64,000 nt of DNA, from the NCBI RefSeq assembly GCF_001619875.1, contig NZ_LRFC01000023.1:248001-312000 (forward strand). The letters run 5' to 3'. The notes under the pieces are model-generated. The model did no database searches, was not told the origin of the DNA, and was given only the letters and a program-made list of their open reading frames with translations. Shown here one piece after another: positions 1 to 8,565 of this stretch. The position numbers were made by a program, and so were the translations under genes. Source of the stretch: Fictibacillus phosphorivorans (lineage in GTDB: Bacteria; Bacillota; Bacilli; Bacillales; Fictibacillaceae). The first letter of the stretch is position 1; each line of letters starts with the position of its first letter.

Positions 1-1010
1 ACGATGCATGCATCTTTATTTCCTTTAGACCGAAGTCTTTTTAAATATTCAGCTGCTTCGTCTTCAGAAAGGCTGACTAACAAACCACCGGATGTTACAG
101 CATCACATAAAATCAATTGCTGCCATTCTTCAAGGTTTTCTCTATAGATAACATCATCCTGAATCCAGCGATGATTTGCCTTTGAACCTCCTGGAATGAT
201 TCCAGCTTGTGCGAGTTCATTTGTCCCGGAAAGCAATGGTACCGATTCAAAATCGATTTGAATGGAAATACCGCCAGTTCCTTTCGCCATTTCAGTAGCG
301 TGACCAAGGAGGCCAAATCCTGTTACGTCTGTTACAGCATTAGGAGAGAGTCCATCAAGACATTCTGCAGCTGTTTTATTAAGGGCAGCCATCGTCTCGC
401 TGACAAGCTCAATCTGCTTTTCTGAAAGTTTGTTATTTTTAATCGCTGTCGTTTGAATTCCGACACCGATTGGTTTTGTTAACACAAGCACATCACCAGG
501 TCTTGCCCCAACATTCTTAAACACCTTTGAGGGATGAACAAGCCCTGTTACCGATAATCCAAACTTTGGCTCTGAATCATCGATTGAATGGCCGCCTACA
601 AGAACAGCGCCTGATTCTTTTACCTTATCAGCCGCACCTTTTAAGATCTCAGCAAGAACATCGTGTCCAAGTGTCTTGATCGGAAAACCAACAATGTTCA
701 TTACCGTAGTCGGTCTTCCACCCATCGCATAGACATCACTTAGTGAATTTGCAGCTGCGATTTGTCCAAACATATATGGATCATCTACGATTGGAGTAAA
801 GAAATCAACTGTCTGAATCATGGCTAGATCTTCTGTTAATTTATATACCCCTGCGTCATCTGAAGTATCAAGTCCAACTAAAAGGTTCGGGTCATATTCA
901 CGTTCTGGTAAATGACGCAAAACTTGCGCCAGGTCTTCTGGACCAATTTTGCAGCCTCAACCACCTTTTGATGAAAGGTGAGTAAGGCGCAGCTTATCTC
1001 GATTTGTCAT
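1..1010 (-). CDS. selD: Selenide, water dikinase SelD, selenocysteine-containing (C-terminus cut by window edge)
   Basis: SelD makes selenophosphate from selenide and ATP, the selenium donor for Sec-tRNA synthesis. Translation starts at the ATG at 1010 and reads MTNRDKLRLTHLSSKGG, then an in-frame TGA at 957-959 (codon 18), then GCKIGPEDLAQVL. In SelD proteins this is the catalytic Cys/Sec position before the glycine-rich ATP loop, so the TGA is read as selenocysteine rather than as a stop. The frame stays open to base 1, giving 336 codons; the family has about 345-350 residues, so only some ten C-terminal residues are missing. It is divergent from the SelW-like gene and selA. Standard gene callers would start it downstream of the TGA or call it broken. 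Confidence 0.93.
917..952 (-). promoter_or_regulatory. Candidate bacterial SECIS hairpin in selD
   Basis: Just downstream of the UGA on the selD mRNA there is an outer stem (GCAAAA with TTTTGC) and an inner GGTC/GACC stem closing a CAGAA loop. The apical loop lies about 17-21 nt after the UGA, in the distance range used by bacterial SECIS elements. The pairing is seen in the sequence; binding by SelB is inferred. Confidence 0.55.
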
Positions 1011-1103
1011 CTGATTAAAACACCTCCACTATTAAGTATAAACATTTTTTTTGTTAAATGCCTAAGGATATACTAAAATAGTCTTAAAAAAGGAGGATGA
1101 ATG

Positions 1104-1340
1104 ATGAAGGTAAGTATTGAATTTTGCATGATGTGAAACTTTGCACCAAAAGCCGCGAGTCTCGCGGAAGACCTTTTTAACCATTTTCGAACGAATATCT
1201 CATCACTTGAATTGATTCCAAGTTCTGGCGGTGTTTTTGAAGTGTCTGTTAATGGCAACACTATTTATTCGAAAAAAGAAACCGGTGAATTTCCGGATCA
1301 TGATTTAATCATTGAAGAGTTAGAAAAATTAAAGGCCTAA
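1104..1340 (+). CDS. SelW-like (Rdx family) selenoprotein with CxxU motif
   Basis: This small thioredoxin-fold protein of 78 residues begins MKVSIEFCMM, then an in-frame TGA at 1134-1136, then NFAPKAASLAEDLF. Cys8-Met-Met-Sec11 is the CxxU redox motif of the SelT/SelW/SelH (Rdx) family, and the C-terminal part (GGVFEVSVNG, then GEFPDHDLIIEELEK) also matches that family. AGGAGG at 1091-1096 is 7 nt from the ATG at 1104; an ATG at 1101 is also possible. The gene lies between divergent selD and selA, which supports decoding of the TGA as Sec. The substrate is unknown; a thiol or selenol redox role is inferred from the family. If TGA were a stop the product would be only 10 residues. Confidence 0.88.
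1153..1167 (+). promoter_or_regulatory. Candidate SECIS hairpin in the SelW-like gene
   Basis: A GC-rich stem CCGCG/CGCGG closes an AGTCT loop, starting 17 nt after the UGA and with its loop 22-26 nt from it. Spacing and a GU-containing apical loop are typical of bacterial SECIS elements. It is the most GC-rich hairpin in an otherwise AT-rich gene. Confidence 0.6.
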
Positions 1341-1397
1341 ATTGAAGTAATCCTCCTTATAGGATCACCTTTTTAGCCCTTAAGGAGGAGCTTCACC

Positions 1398-2777
1398 TTG
1401 TCAAAAACAGATCTTTTAAGGCAGCTGCCTGCTGTTCATGAAGTTGTTAAAAATATCAGTTCTGAAGTGAGTGACAGACCCGAGAAAGAAATTACGCGTG
1501 CAGTTCAGGATGCGATCAAACTGTGGCGTAGAAATATTATTTCTGAACAATACGACATTGACTTGAAAGCTGATATTCAAGAACTTATAAAAAATGATGC
1601 AAAAAAAAATCTATATCATCCTACAAAACAGATTCGCTCCATTATTAATGCAAGCGGAATCGTGATACATACCAATCTTGGCCGATCTAGACTCAGTGAT
1701 AAAAGTGTAGAGCGTATGTCAGAGACTGCACAGATGTATTCAAACTTAGAATACAATCTTGAAGAGGGAAAACGCGGATCACGGCATGATCTTACTGAAA
1801 ACCTCATACAGCAAGTTACAGGAGCAGAAGCAGCAATGGTCGTTAATAATAATGCTGCAGCTGTTTATCTTGTATTGAAGGCACTAGCAAAAAACAAAGA
1901 AGTAGTGGTTTCAAGAGGAGAACTTGTTGAAATCGGGGGTTCATTTCGAGTTTCTTCTATAATGGAAGAAAGTGGTGCGATTTTGCGAGAAGTGGGAACC
2001 ACAAACAAAACCCATTACTTTGATTACGAAAGAGCATTGTCAGAGCAAACGGGTATGATCATGAAAGTGCACACGAGTAATTTTAAAATTATAGGGTTTA
2101 CAAAAGAAGTTTCTTCCATTGAGCTATTGAAATTAAAACAAAAAAATCAAGAACTCGTCATCTATGAAGACTTAGGTAGCGGTGCTCTCTTTCCATTCCA
2201 GTCTCACGGTATCGGAGACGAACCTTTAATTTCCTCTGTTATCTCTTCTGGTATTGATGTTGTTTCGTTTAGCGGCGATAAATTATTAGGCGGACCTCAA
2301 GCTGGAATTATTGCGGGTAAGAAAGAAATTATTGATAAACTAAAAAAACATCAGCTTGCAAGGGTTTTACGAGTTGATAAATTTACAATTGCCGCTTTAA
2401 ATGAAACATTGAATGCATACTTGTACGGCGAACATATGACAATTCCGACAGTAAGGGATATTTTGAAAACATCTGAAGAACTAAAAGAGAAGGCGATGGA
2501 ATTGATGATTAAGATTGGGAATCATCCATCATTAACGGTTAAAATCATAGAAGAGTATTCTCAAGTAGGTGGAGGTACGATGCCAGATGTAAAGCTGCCT
2601 ACCTATTGTATTGGACTGACATATCCAAAAGGTGCCGAATATTTGGCGAAGGCTTTCCGTGAATATGAAACACCGATAATCGTTCGTATTAAAGACGAAG
2701 AAGTGCTTCTTGATCTCAGAACAGTTACAGAAGAAGAGACGCTAACGATTCTGCATGCCATTGATTCTATTCAATAA
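1398..2777 (+). CDS. selA: L-seryl-tRNA(Sec) selenium transferase SelA
   Basis: SelA is a PLP enzyme that converts Ser-tRNA(Sec) to Sec-tRNA(Sec) using selenophosphate. The 459-residue product has the family length, an N-terminal region with INASGIVIHTNLGRS, and the PLP lysine in SFSGDKLLGGPQ at about Lys295. The start is TTG at 1398, 7 nt after a strong AAGGAGGAG site; no ATG fits. It follows the SelW-like gene by 57 nt in the same direction, and a strong terminator follows it directly, so selB, which usually comes next, is not co-transcribed here. Confidence 0.96.
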   Translation: MSKTDLLRQLPAVHEVVKNISSEVSDRPEKEITRAVQDAIKLWRRNIISEQYDIDLKADIQELIKNDAKKNLYHPTKQIRSIINASGIVIHTNLGRSRLSDKSVERMSETAQMYSNLEYNLEEGKRGSRHDLTENLIQQVTGAEAAMVVNNNAAAVYLVLKALAKNKEVVVSRGELVEIGGSFRVSSIMEESGAILREVGTTNKTHYFDYERALSEQTGMIMKVHTSNFKIIGFTKEVSSIELLKLKQKNQELVIYEDLGSGALFPFQSHGIGDEPLISSVISSGIDVVSFSGDKLLGGPQAGIIAGKKEIIDKLKKHQLARVLRVDKFTIAALNETLNAYLYGEHMTIPTVRDILKTSEELKEKAMELMIKIGNHPSLTVKIIEEYSQVGGGTMPDVKLPTYCIGLTYPKGAEYLAKAFREYETPIIVRIKDEEVLLDLRTVTEEETLTILHAIDSIQ

Positions 2778-2783
2778 TCAATG

Positions 2784-2825
2784 AAAAGGACTGACACAAC
2801 AATATTGTGTTAGTCCTTTTCTTTT
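2784..2825 (+). terminator. Terminator after selA
   Basis: A long hairpin (AAAAGGACTgACACAA with TTGTGTtAGTCCTTTT) is followed by a T-rich tract 7 nt after the selA stop. It is nearly symmetrical. Confidence 0.9.
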
Positions 2826-2916
2826 TGTTAACTATTTCGAACGGGATTTTTAAATTATTTTTAGCTATGGTTTTTACTAAGAAATTGGTGCTTTCAAACC
2901 TCATTTCTTCTATGCA

Positions 2917-3126
2917 GTTGAATGGAGTGAAGGTAACGTGCCTACCACATGAGAAGCTTCTAGTATGGCATGCAACGAGTAAGCTCACTGCGGTAGCATT
3001 TACTTGTAGACGCAGGAGCAAGGATACTTTCTTGGTGCGGGCAGGTGAGACACTTAAGAGTAAAACGAACGCATGTGACTCACCGCCTGCCCCGCGGAAA
3101 TCGAAGCACCTGGAACGGAAATCAAC
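2917..3126 (+). repeat. Foldback intergenic repeat, copy 1 (long subtype)
   Basis: The element starts with a GTTGAATGGAG end and finishes with CACCTGGAACGGAAATCAAC, its imperfect inverted complement. The 3' core (GCAGGTGAGACACTTAAGAG, then GACTCACCGCCTGCCCCGCGG) recurs at 19.0, 23.5, 30.8, 49.7 and 62.3 kb. This copy also carries a module of about 90 bp (2940-3030, including ATGAGAAGCTTCT and GGTAGCATTTAC) found otherwise only in copy 6. Open frames across it on both strands are not genes. The stretch 2826-2916 shows nothing else. Confidence 0.9.
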
Positions 3127-3179
3127 CACTTCCAATAGCAACAATTTTTGCGAAAACATCCTTAGTATTTTACTTTTAA

Positions 3180-3320
3180 TTAACGTCCTTCACCATGGTT
3201 TTGGCCAGTGTGATTTCTTTGTTTTACCTTTTTAGATCCACTCATCGGAGCAGGCTGACCAGGATTTTCACCTTTAGGAGCATTTTTCCTAATATCTTTG
3301 AATGTATTACGCTCACCCAT
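3180..3320 (-). CDS. sspP: Small acid-soluble spore protein P
   Basis: The 46-residue product [20 protein letters not shown] continues with [17 protein letters not shown]. The NAPKGxNPGQPxPxSGSKKVKxRNH pattern is that of SspP (CotL) of B. subtilis, a minor SASP of the spore core. The start at 3320 follows AAGGAGG. It sits in the same neighbourhood as sspO and citB, as in B. subtilis, although another small gene lies between sspP and sspO here. SASPs of this type are normally made in the forespore under sigma-G; that is family knowledge, and I did not identify a promoter. Confidence 0.92.
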   Translation of the reverse strand: MGERNTFKDIRKNAPKGENPGQPAPMSGSKKVKQRNHTGQNHGEGR

Positions 3321-3396
3321 AAAAACTCCTCCTTATTGAATAAATATGATTAAAATTGGAAGGTTAATGATATCAAACCAAAAAAGGAAGGTAATT

Positions 3397-3654
3397 ATGC
3401 CCTATTACAAAGATAAACAACAAGCTTATCAAGCAGCAGAACAAGGCTACCATCATACGATTGACGTCTCGAAGAAACTCGATTCCACGAGCAGTGAGTA
3501 TGGTGTGTATTACTCACATTTTATGACAGAGAACGAAAAGGCTTGTCAACAAATTGAAAATGCTCTTGAAACGGCTTCTGAACATCAACAGCCTCAGTTA
3601 AAGAATTATTTAAATGAACTGCAGCAGCTGCAAAATCAGTTTCCAAAGCCTTAG
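3397..3654 (+). CDS. Hypothetical small hydrophilic helical protein
   Basis: The 85-residue product starts [20 protein letters not shown] and is rich in Gln, Glu and Lys, with predicted helices and no membrane segment or cysteine. I chose the ATG at 3397 because AAAGGAAGG precedes it by about 6 nt; the frame opens further upstream at 3346 but without a ribosome site. It lies between sspP and sspO on the opposite strand and its stop overlaps that of sspO. A spore-related role is possible from context only; I do not recognise the family. Confidence 0.7.
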   Translation: MPYYKDKQQAYQAAEQGYHHTIDVSKKLDSTSSEYGVYYSHFMTENEKACQQIENALETASEHQQPQLKNYLNELQQLQNQFPKP

Positions 3655-3821
3655 TGGCGTTTCTTCGTCTTTTTATTGTTTTGGCGTTCCGCTTCGCTTA
3701 ACTTCTCGTTAGGCAAGCTTAGCGCTTCATTTCCAAATTCAGTATTGTAGCCTGCACCTTTTCCTTGTGCTTTAGCAGCATTCATACCAGGACGCGTATG
3801 GTTTGCTTTATTTCTACCCAT
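3651..3821 (-). CDS. sspO: Small acid-soluble spore protein O
   Basis: The 56-residue product begins [20 protein letters not shown], then KGAGY, and ends [16 protein letters not shown]. This matches SspO (CotK), whose marks are the KANHxxxGMNxAKxQGKGAGY start and the [13 protein letters not shown] end. The start is the ATG at 3821, after a GGAGG site; in-frame upstream codons lack one. The location near citB and sspP agrees with B. subtilis. It is probably a minor core SASP made late in sporulation. Confidence 0.94.
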   Translation of the reverse strand: MGRNKANHTRPGMNAAKAQGKGAGYNTEFGNEALSLPNEKLSEAERQNNKKTKKRH

Positions 3822-3865
3822 TATTGTTTCACCTCCGTTGTTATTAGTCTGCTCAATACAAAAAA

Positions 3866-3898
3866 GAAGAAGCACTCCAAAAAAAGGAGTGCTTCTTT
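3866..3898 (-). terminator. Terminator after the DUF378 gene
   Basis: A perfect 12-bp stem (AAGAAGCACTCC with GGAGTGCTTCTT) has an A-rich loop and, on the minus strand, a following T run. It lies 4 nt past the DUF378 stop codon and separates that gene from sspO. Confidence 0.9.
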
Positions 3899-3902
3899 AC
3901 AT

Positions 3903-4091
3903 TCAGCTTTTATATTTTGAAAGCAACAGCCAAACACCTGATAAACCTACAAGGCTGTAGATTACCTTTGTGACTGTGGTAGCGCTTCCAAAAACTGCTG
4001 TAACAAGGTTTAAATCAAAAAGACCGATGAACCCCCAGTTTAATGCTCCGATTAAAACAAGTAATGCGGCTAATTTTTTTAACCATTCCAT
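3903..4091 (-). CDS. DUF378 family small membrane protein
   Basis: The 62-residue product starts MEWLKKLAALLVLIGALNWG and has two hydrophobic segments (about 6-25 and 38-57) joined by FIGLFDLNLVTAVFG. The IGALNWGFIG motif defines the DUF378 family (YuzA in B. subtilis), whose function is unknown. GGAGGG is 7 nt before the ATG at 4091; the ATG at 4094 is only 4 nt away and is the alternative start. It lies alone between sspO and citB. Confidence 0.85.
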   Translation of the reverse strand: MEWLKKLAALLVLIGALNWGFIGLFDLNLVTAVFGSATTVTKVIYSLVGLSGVWLLLSKYKS

Positions 4092-4320
4092 CATGTTTCC
4101 CTCCGATCCATATTGACATGTTACTAAAGTGGAAAACAAAAGAGATATAACGTAATTCACTATATGCAAATGGGAAAATGATGGTGATATTTTATATGAT
4201 AAGAAAAACTTATGTCGATTGATAACGATTAACTATTTTACTTATGAAAGGGTTTTACGTATGATAATAGAGGGAAAAAAAGATTTTGTGTGACGGTACT
4301 CTTAAATTGAACACATTTTT

Positions 4321-4350
4321 TCGACAATTTTTCTCATAATCGTGTATGAT
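4321..4350 (+). promoter_or_regulatory. Candidate sigma-A promoter of citB
   Basis: TCGACA at 4321-4326 and TATGAT at 4345-4350 are 18 bp apart and lie just upstream of the citB ribosome site. The match to TTGACA/TATAAT is partial. No clear CcpC-type operator could be assigned by eye. Confidence 0.4.
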
Positions 4351-4375
4351 TGTTACTGAAGGGAGAGAGTGGAAC

Positions 4376-7102
4376 ATGAAAAGAAATGATGTATTTAATG
4401 CCCGTTCTACTTTTGATGTTAACGGTAAGCAATATAGCTATTACCGTTTAGGAGCGTTAGAAGAAGCGGGAATTGGAAACGTATCGAAATTACCCTACTC
4501 TGTAAAAGTATTATTGGAATCGGTTTTAAGACAGTATGATGGAAAAGTAATCAACAAAGAACACGTTGAAAACCTTGCAAAGTGGGGGACAAGTGAACTA
4601 AAAGATATCGATGTTCCTTTCAAGCCTTCACGTGTTATTCTTCAAGACTTCACTGGAGTTCCGGCTGTAGTTGATCTAGCGTCTCTTCGTAAAGCAATGA
4701 AAGATATGGGTGGAGATCCTTCTCAGATCAATCCTGAAATTCCAGTTGATCTTGTAGTTGACCACTCTGTACAAGTGGATAAAGCAGGAACTGAAGATTC
4801 TCTTGCTTTTAACATGAATCTTGAATTTGCCCGCAATGAAGAACGTTACAAGCTTTTAAGCTGGGCGCAATCTGCTTTTGATAATTACCGTGCAGTACCT
4901 CCTGCGACAGGCATCGTTCACCAAGTTAACTTGGAGTATCTAGCACCTGTTGTTCTTACAAGCGAATCTGAGGGAGAGACAATTGCCTTTCCTGATTCAC
5001 TAGTAGGTACTGATTCCCATACAACAATGATTAACGGTCTTGGTGTATTAGGATGGGGTGTTGGTGGAATTGAGGCAGAAGCTGGAATGTTAGGACAGCC
5101 TTCTTATTTCCCAGTTCCAGAAGTTATCGGTGTTAAACTAACAGGTACACTTCCAAACGGAACGACTGCAACTGACCTGGCTCTTAAAGTAACGCAAGTT
5201 TTGCGTGAAAAGAAAGTAGTAGGAAAGTTTGTAGAATTCTTCGGTCCAGGGCTTGCGGAGATGCCTCTTGCAGACCGTGCGACAGTATCCAATATGGCAC
5301 CTGAATATGGTGCAACTTGCGGATTCTTCCCAGTAGACGAGGAAGCTCTGAACTACATGAGACTGACAGGAAGAACGGAAGAGCAGATTCAGCTTGTAGA
5401 AGCATACTGCAAAGAAAACGGATTATTCTATACTGCAGGAGATGCAGACCCAGAATTTACTTCCGTTGTAGAAATCAATCTTTCAGAGATTGAGCCAAAC
5501 TTGTCCGGACCTAAACGCCCGCAAGATTTGATTCCTTTATCTCAAATGAAAGACAGCTTTAACAAAGCACTTGTGGCTCCTCAAGGAAATGCAGGTTTTG
5601 GTTTAACTGCTGATGAGATCAACAAGGAAGTAATTGTTAAGCATCCTAACAACGAAACGTCTACAATGAAAACAGGTGCAGTAGCAATCGCTGCTATCAC
5701 AAGCTGTACAAATACATCCAATCCCTACGTAATGCTTGGTGCAGGATTAGTTGCTAAGAAAGCTGTAGAAAAAGGATTGAAAGTTCCTGGTTATGTAAAA
5801 ACATCCTTAGCACCAGGTTCAAAAGTCGTTACTCGTTATTTAGAAGAAGCAGGATTGATGAGTTATATGGATCAGCTTGGTTTTAACCTTGTAGGTTACG
5901 GCTGTACGACTTGTATCGGTAACTCTGGCCCACTCGCTCTTGAAGTTGAAAATGCGATCTCTAAAAACGACTTGACTGTAACTTCTGTTCTATCAGGTAA
6001 CCGAAACTTTGAAGGCCGTATCCATCCGCTAGTAAAAGCAAACTACCTAGCTTCACCACCACTAGTAGTTGCTTACGCACTAGCTGGTACAGTTGACTTT
6101 AACCTTCAATCTGATTCTTTTGGAACAGATAAAGACGGCAATGAAGTTTACTTTAAAGATATCTGGCCTACTACAGAAGAAATTAATGAAGCGATGAACA
6201 AAGCAGTTACTCCAGAATTGTTCAAAAAAGAATACGAGCGTGTATTTGATGAGAACGAACGCTGGAACGAACTAAAAACATCAGCTGATCAGCTTTATGG
6301 TTTTGATGCGGCTTCAACTTACATTCAAAACCCGCCTTTCTTTGAGGAACTTTCTGCAGAACTTAAAGAAATCCAACCTCTTAAAGATCTGAAGTTAATC
6401 GCTAAGTTCGGGGATTCTGTTACAACTGACCACATTTCTCCTGCAGGAGCAATTGGCAAAGATACACCAGCTGGAAGATATCTTATTCAAAATGGTGTTG
6501 AGCCTCGTGACTTTAACTCATACGGATCTAGACGTGGTAACCATGAAGTTATGATGCGCGGAACGTTTGCAAACATTCGTATCCGTAATGCTGTTGCACC
6601 TGGTACAGAAGGCGGATGGACAACATACTGGCCAACTAACCAAGTGATGAGCATTTATGATGCTGCGATGAAATACAAAGAGAATGGTACTGGCCTGATG
6701 GTTATTGCAGGAAAAGACTATGGTATGGGATCTTCCCGTGACTGGGCTGCTAAGGGTACTACACTGCTTGGTATTCAAACCGTTCTTGCTGAAAGCTTCG
6801 AACGTATTCACCGCTCAAACCTTGTGTTGATGGGTGTTTTACCACTTCAGTTCAAAGATGGAGAGAATGCTGAAACATTCGGACTTACAGGTAAAGAGTC
6901 CTTTACAGTTTCAGTTGATGAAAATGTTAAACCTCGTGATCTTGTTCAAGTTACAGCAACATTTGAAGATGGATCTGAGAAAACGTTTGAAGTAATCGCT
7001 CGTTTTGATAGTGAAGTTGAAATCGAATACTACCGTCATGGCGGTATCCTTCCGATGGTACTTCGCAATAAATTGGCTCATTCTTCTCAAACGCAAAATT
7101 AA
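4376..7102 (+). CDS. citB: Aconitate hydratase
   Basis: Cytosolic aconitase of the TCA cycle interconverts citrate and isocitrate with a 4Fe-4S cluster. The 908-residue product matches AcnA/CitB throughout: [36 protein letters not shown], the cluster cysteines in SCTNTSNP and [10 protein letters not shown], and the C-terminal swivel domain with [15 protein letters not shown] and [16 protein letters not shown] start it at the ATG at 4376 because AGGGAGAG precedes it; the frame opens 10 codons earlier without a site. It is monocistronic, with a strong terminator directly behind it. In Bacillus this protein also binds RNA when iron is low, which has not been tested for this copy. Confidence 0.98.
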   Translation: MKRNDVFNARSTFDVNGKQYSYYRLGALEEAGIGNVSKLPYSVKVLLESVLRQYDGKVINKEHVENLAKWGTSELKDIDVPFKPSRVILQDFTGVPAVVDLASLRKAMKDMGGDPSQINPEIPVDLVVDHSVQVDKAGTEDSLAFNMNLEFARNEERYKLLSWAQSAFDNYRAVPPATGIVHQVNLEYLAPVVLTSESEGETIAFPDSLVGTDSHTTMINGLGVLGWGVGGIEAEAGMLGQPSYFPVPEVIGVKLTGTLPNGTTATDLALKVTQVLREKKVVGKFVEFFGPGLAEMPLADRATVSNMAPEYGATCGFFPVDEEALNYMRLTGRTEEQIQLVEAYCKENGLFYTAGDADPEFTSVVEINLSEIEPNLSGPKRPQDLIPLSQMKDSFNKALVAPQGNAGFGLTADEINKEVIVKHPNNETSTMKTGAVAIAAITSCTNTSNPYVMLGAGLVAKKAVEKGLKVPGYVKTSLAPGSKVVTRYLEEAGLMSYMDQLGFNLVGYGCTTCIGNSGPLALEVENAISKNDLTVTSVLSGNRNFEGRIHPLVKANYLASPPLVVAYALAGTVDFNLQSDSFGTDKDGNEVYFKDIWPTTEEINEAMNKAVTPELFKKEYERVFDENERWNELKTSADQLYGFDAASTYIQNPPFFEELSAELKEIQPLKDLKLIAKFGDSVTTDHISPAGAIGKDTPAGRYLIQNGVEPRDFNSYGSRRGNHEVMMRGTFANIRIRNAVAPGTEGGWTTYWPTNQVMSIYDAAMKYKENGTGLMVIAGKDYGMGSSRDWAAKGTTLLGIQTVLAESFERIHRSNLVLMGVLPLQFKDGENAETFGLTGKESFTVSVDENVKPRDLVQVTATFEDGSEKTFEVIARFDSEVEIEYYRHGGILPMVLRNKLAHSSQTQN

Positions 7103-7104
7103 TA

Positions 7105-7140
7105 CAAAAAACCCTTTGCCTCGCGGCAAAGGGTTTTTTT
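7105..7140 (+). terminator. Terminator after citB
   Basis: AAACCCTTTGCC pairs with GGCAAAGGGTTT around a small loop and is followed by T7. It also reaches the end of the convergent FbpB-like gene and probably serves both strands. Confidence 0.93.
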
Positions 7141-7267
7141 ATGCGTTTTTTGTATGTCTTTCATCAATCTTTTTTTCGAGCTGTTCAATATAAGTCTCAT
7201 CTTTAAGCAGCTGTCTTTTGTTTTCATTCACAAGCTCTCTAAAGCTCATTTTTCTATTTTTTCTCAT
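7139..7267 (-). CDS. FbpB-family small basic protein
   Basis: The 42-residue basic peptide starts MRKNRKMSFRELVNENKRQL and ends with a Lys/Glu-rich helix. The RKxSFxELVxENKxxLLxD pattern is that of the FbpB/FbpC family. In B. subtilis, FbpB is a small protein that helps the FsrA small RNA repress iron-using enzymes. The ATG at 7267 follows GAGGTG by 5 nt. Its position beside aconitase, a known iron-sparing target, is suggestive, but no Fur box was identified, so a role in iron regulation is inference. Confidence 0.75.
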   Translation of the reverse strand: MRKNRKMSFRELVNENKRQLLKDETYIEQLEKKIDERHTKNA

Positions 7268-7414
7268 ATGACACCTCTTCATTTGAACTATTAACAATAT
7301 GGCCAGTTCAATATCAAAATAATCAGATTTCATTAAAATTTTTGCTGCTTATAAGATGAATAGTTGATTTTGATTAATGGAAAAGTAAAAAGAAGACGAA
7401 AGGGGGTAAGACCT

Positions 7415-7558
7415 TTGAGTAATCCAAAACGCTTTCCAGAAGATTTTGTACCCAATCATATCGGCACACAGCCGCGTGAGAGCAATAGCAACAACGGAAA
7501 GAAAATGGCCAACAAGTCGCATGATCACGCCGATTATGTTCCACCAAAAGGAAAATAG
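7415..7558 (+). CDS. sspN: Small acid-soluble spore protein N
   Basis: The 47-residue protein starts at TTG 7415 (product MSNPKRFPEDFVPNHIGTQP) and ends NNGKKMANKSHDHADYVPPKGK. The HxGTQPR, NNGKKM and PPKGK elements fit SspN. AAGGGGG lies 8 nt before the TTG, and no ATG is available in frame. In B. subtilis sspN lies just beyond citB with tlp, and here tlp follows two genes later. It is probably expressed in the forespore. Confidence 0.82.
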   Translation: MSNPKRFPEDFVPNHIGTQPRESNSNNGKKMANKSHDHADYVPPKGK

Positions 7559-7663
7559 ATAACGTATGTAAATATTACCTCTCCAAAATTTCACGATTGA
7601 CTCCCATATATGAAAGATTTTGTCGAAAAAATGTATGTAGTGAAAGAATTAGGAGGGGTACGT

Positions 7664-8173
7664 TTGATTACGGCATCTGTCAAACCATTACCTGTATCAC
7701 ATAATAAAGATGATCAGGATTATTTATACCGTCAATTAGAGATTGAAATGCAACGATTGGGACACCTTGTTCCATTTCGTGAAGAGTTGAATTGGGAAAA
7801 AGAAATTACAACAATTGAAGTTGGTAACGAAGAAACCCTAGATAAATTGAAAAAAGCAGCAGCTAAAAATGATGGTGTATTCTTGTTTTATGCTAAGCTT
7901 TTTAAAGGAACGGTTTATCAGCACATCATCCTTCATCCAAATACGGAAGGATTTTATTTACCATTTCGATTTGTAGAACCATTTCAAATTACTGTTAAAA
8001 ATAAAAGATATTGGATTGGTTCGTCGATCAGACTTGCTGAAGAATTGGCTTGGCTGGAGATCACAATGAAAAATTCAGAAGACGAAAGTGTTGTTGAATA
8101 TTGGAAATACCTTACAGAACTTTGTGAAACCAGCATTCAGAACATGAGTCCGATCTTACTTCAAAAAAATTAA
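7664..8173 (+). CDS. Hypothetical protein between sspN and tlp
   Basis: The 169-residue product has no membrane segment, signal peptide or motif that I recognise. It contains alternating hydrophobic strands in the middle (GVFLFYAKLFKGTVYQHIIL) and looks like a soluble alpha/beta protein. I start it at TTG 7664 because AGGAGGGG at 7651-7658 is 5 nt upstream; the longer frame from ATG 7610 would place this ribosome site inside the gene. It occupies the place held by yneN in B. subtilis but does not look like thioredoxin-like YneN. A sporulation link is only suggested by its neighbours. Confidence 0.78.
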   Translation: MITASVKPLPVSHNKDDQDYLYRQLEIEMQRLGHLVPFREELNWEKEITTIEVGNEETLDKLKKAAAKNDGVFLFYAKLFKGTVYQHIILHPNTEGFYLPFRFVEPFQITVKNKRYWIGSSIRLAEELAWLEITMKNSEDESVVEYWKYLTELCETSIQNMSPILLQKN

Positions 8174-8243
8174 GAATAAGTTTTTCGGTTTTTGGCGCAA
8201 ACTAAGATGGTGGTATTACTTCAAGAAAAAAGGAGAATTCATC

Positions 8244-8480
8244 ATGCAAAAACCAAACAAAGATGACCGCAGCAACAACGTTGAACGCTTAGAACAAATG
8301 GTTCAAAACACAGAGCAAAATATTTCAGAAGCTAACCAAACGATGGATAACACAGAACTTACGGCTAGCCAAAAAGAACAAATTAAAGAAAAAAATCAGC
8401 ACCGCCAAGAATCCATCGAACAGTTTCAAAATGAAATTCAAGAAGAAAAAGCCTATAGAGAAGGCAACGATTTCCAATAG
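8244..8480 (+). CDS. tlp: Small acid-soluble spore protein Tlp
   Basis: The 78-residue, very hydrophilic helical protein begins MQKPNKDDRSNNVERLEQMV and is rich in Glu, Gln and Asn. The KPDDRSxNVxxLQxMVxNTxxNIxEAxE pattern identifies Tlp, named for weak similarity to thioredoxin and found in spores. AAAAGGAG precedes the ATG. In B. subtilis it is linked with sspN, and that association is kept loosely here. A terminator follows directly. Confidence 0.92.
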   Translation: MQKPNKDDRSNNVERLEQMVQNTEQNISEANQTMDNTELTASQKEQIKEKNQHRQESIEQFQNEIQEEKAYREGNDFQ

Positions 8481-8481
8481 T

Positions 8482-8512
8482 AAAAAGACCGGCATTTTGC
8501 TGGTCTTTTTTT
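8482..8512 (+). terminator. Terminator after tlp
   Basis: AAAAAGACCGGC pairs with GCTGGTCTTTTT around a short loop and is followed by a T tract, 1-2 nt past the tlp stop. Confidence 0.9.
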
Positions 8513-8565
8513 GCTTTTTCAACTAAAGTGTAAGAAAAAGATGATAAAAGGGGTATAGGATACAT

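Noticed and set aside
957-1136. Nonsense mutations or sequencing errors in selD and the SelW-like gene
   Set aside because: Both TGA codons fall exactly at the known catalytic Cys/Sec position, both are followed by hairpins, and selA is adjacent.
2767-3235. Open frames of 130 and 142 codons on opposite strands
   Set aside because: Both run across the selA terminator and foldback repeat copy 1, have no ribosome site, and their peptides recur as fragments at the other repeat copies.
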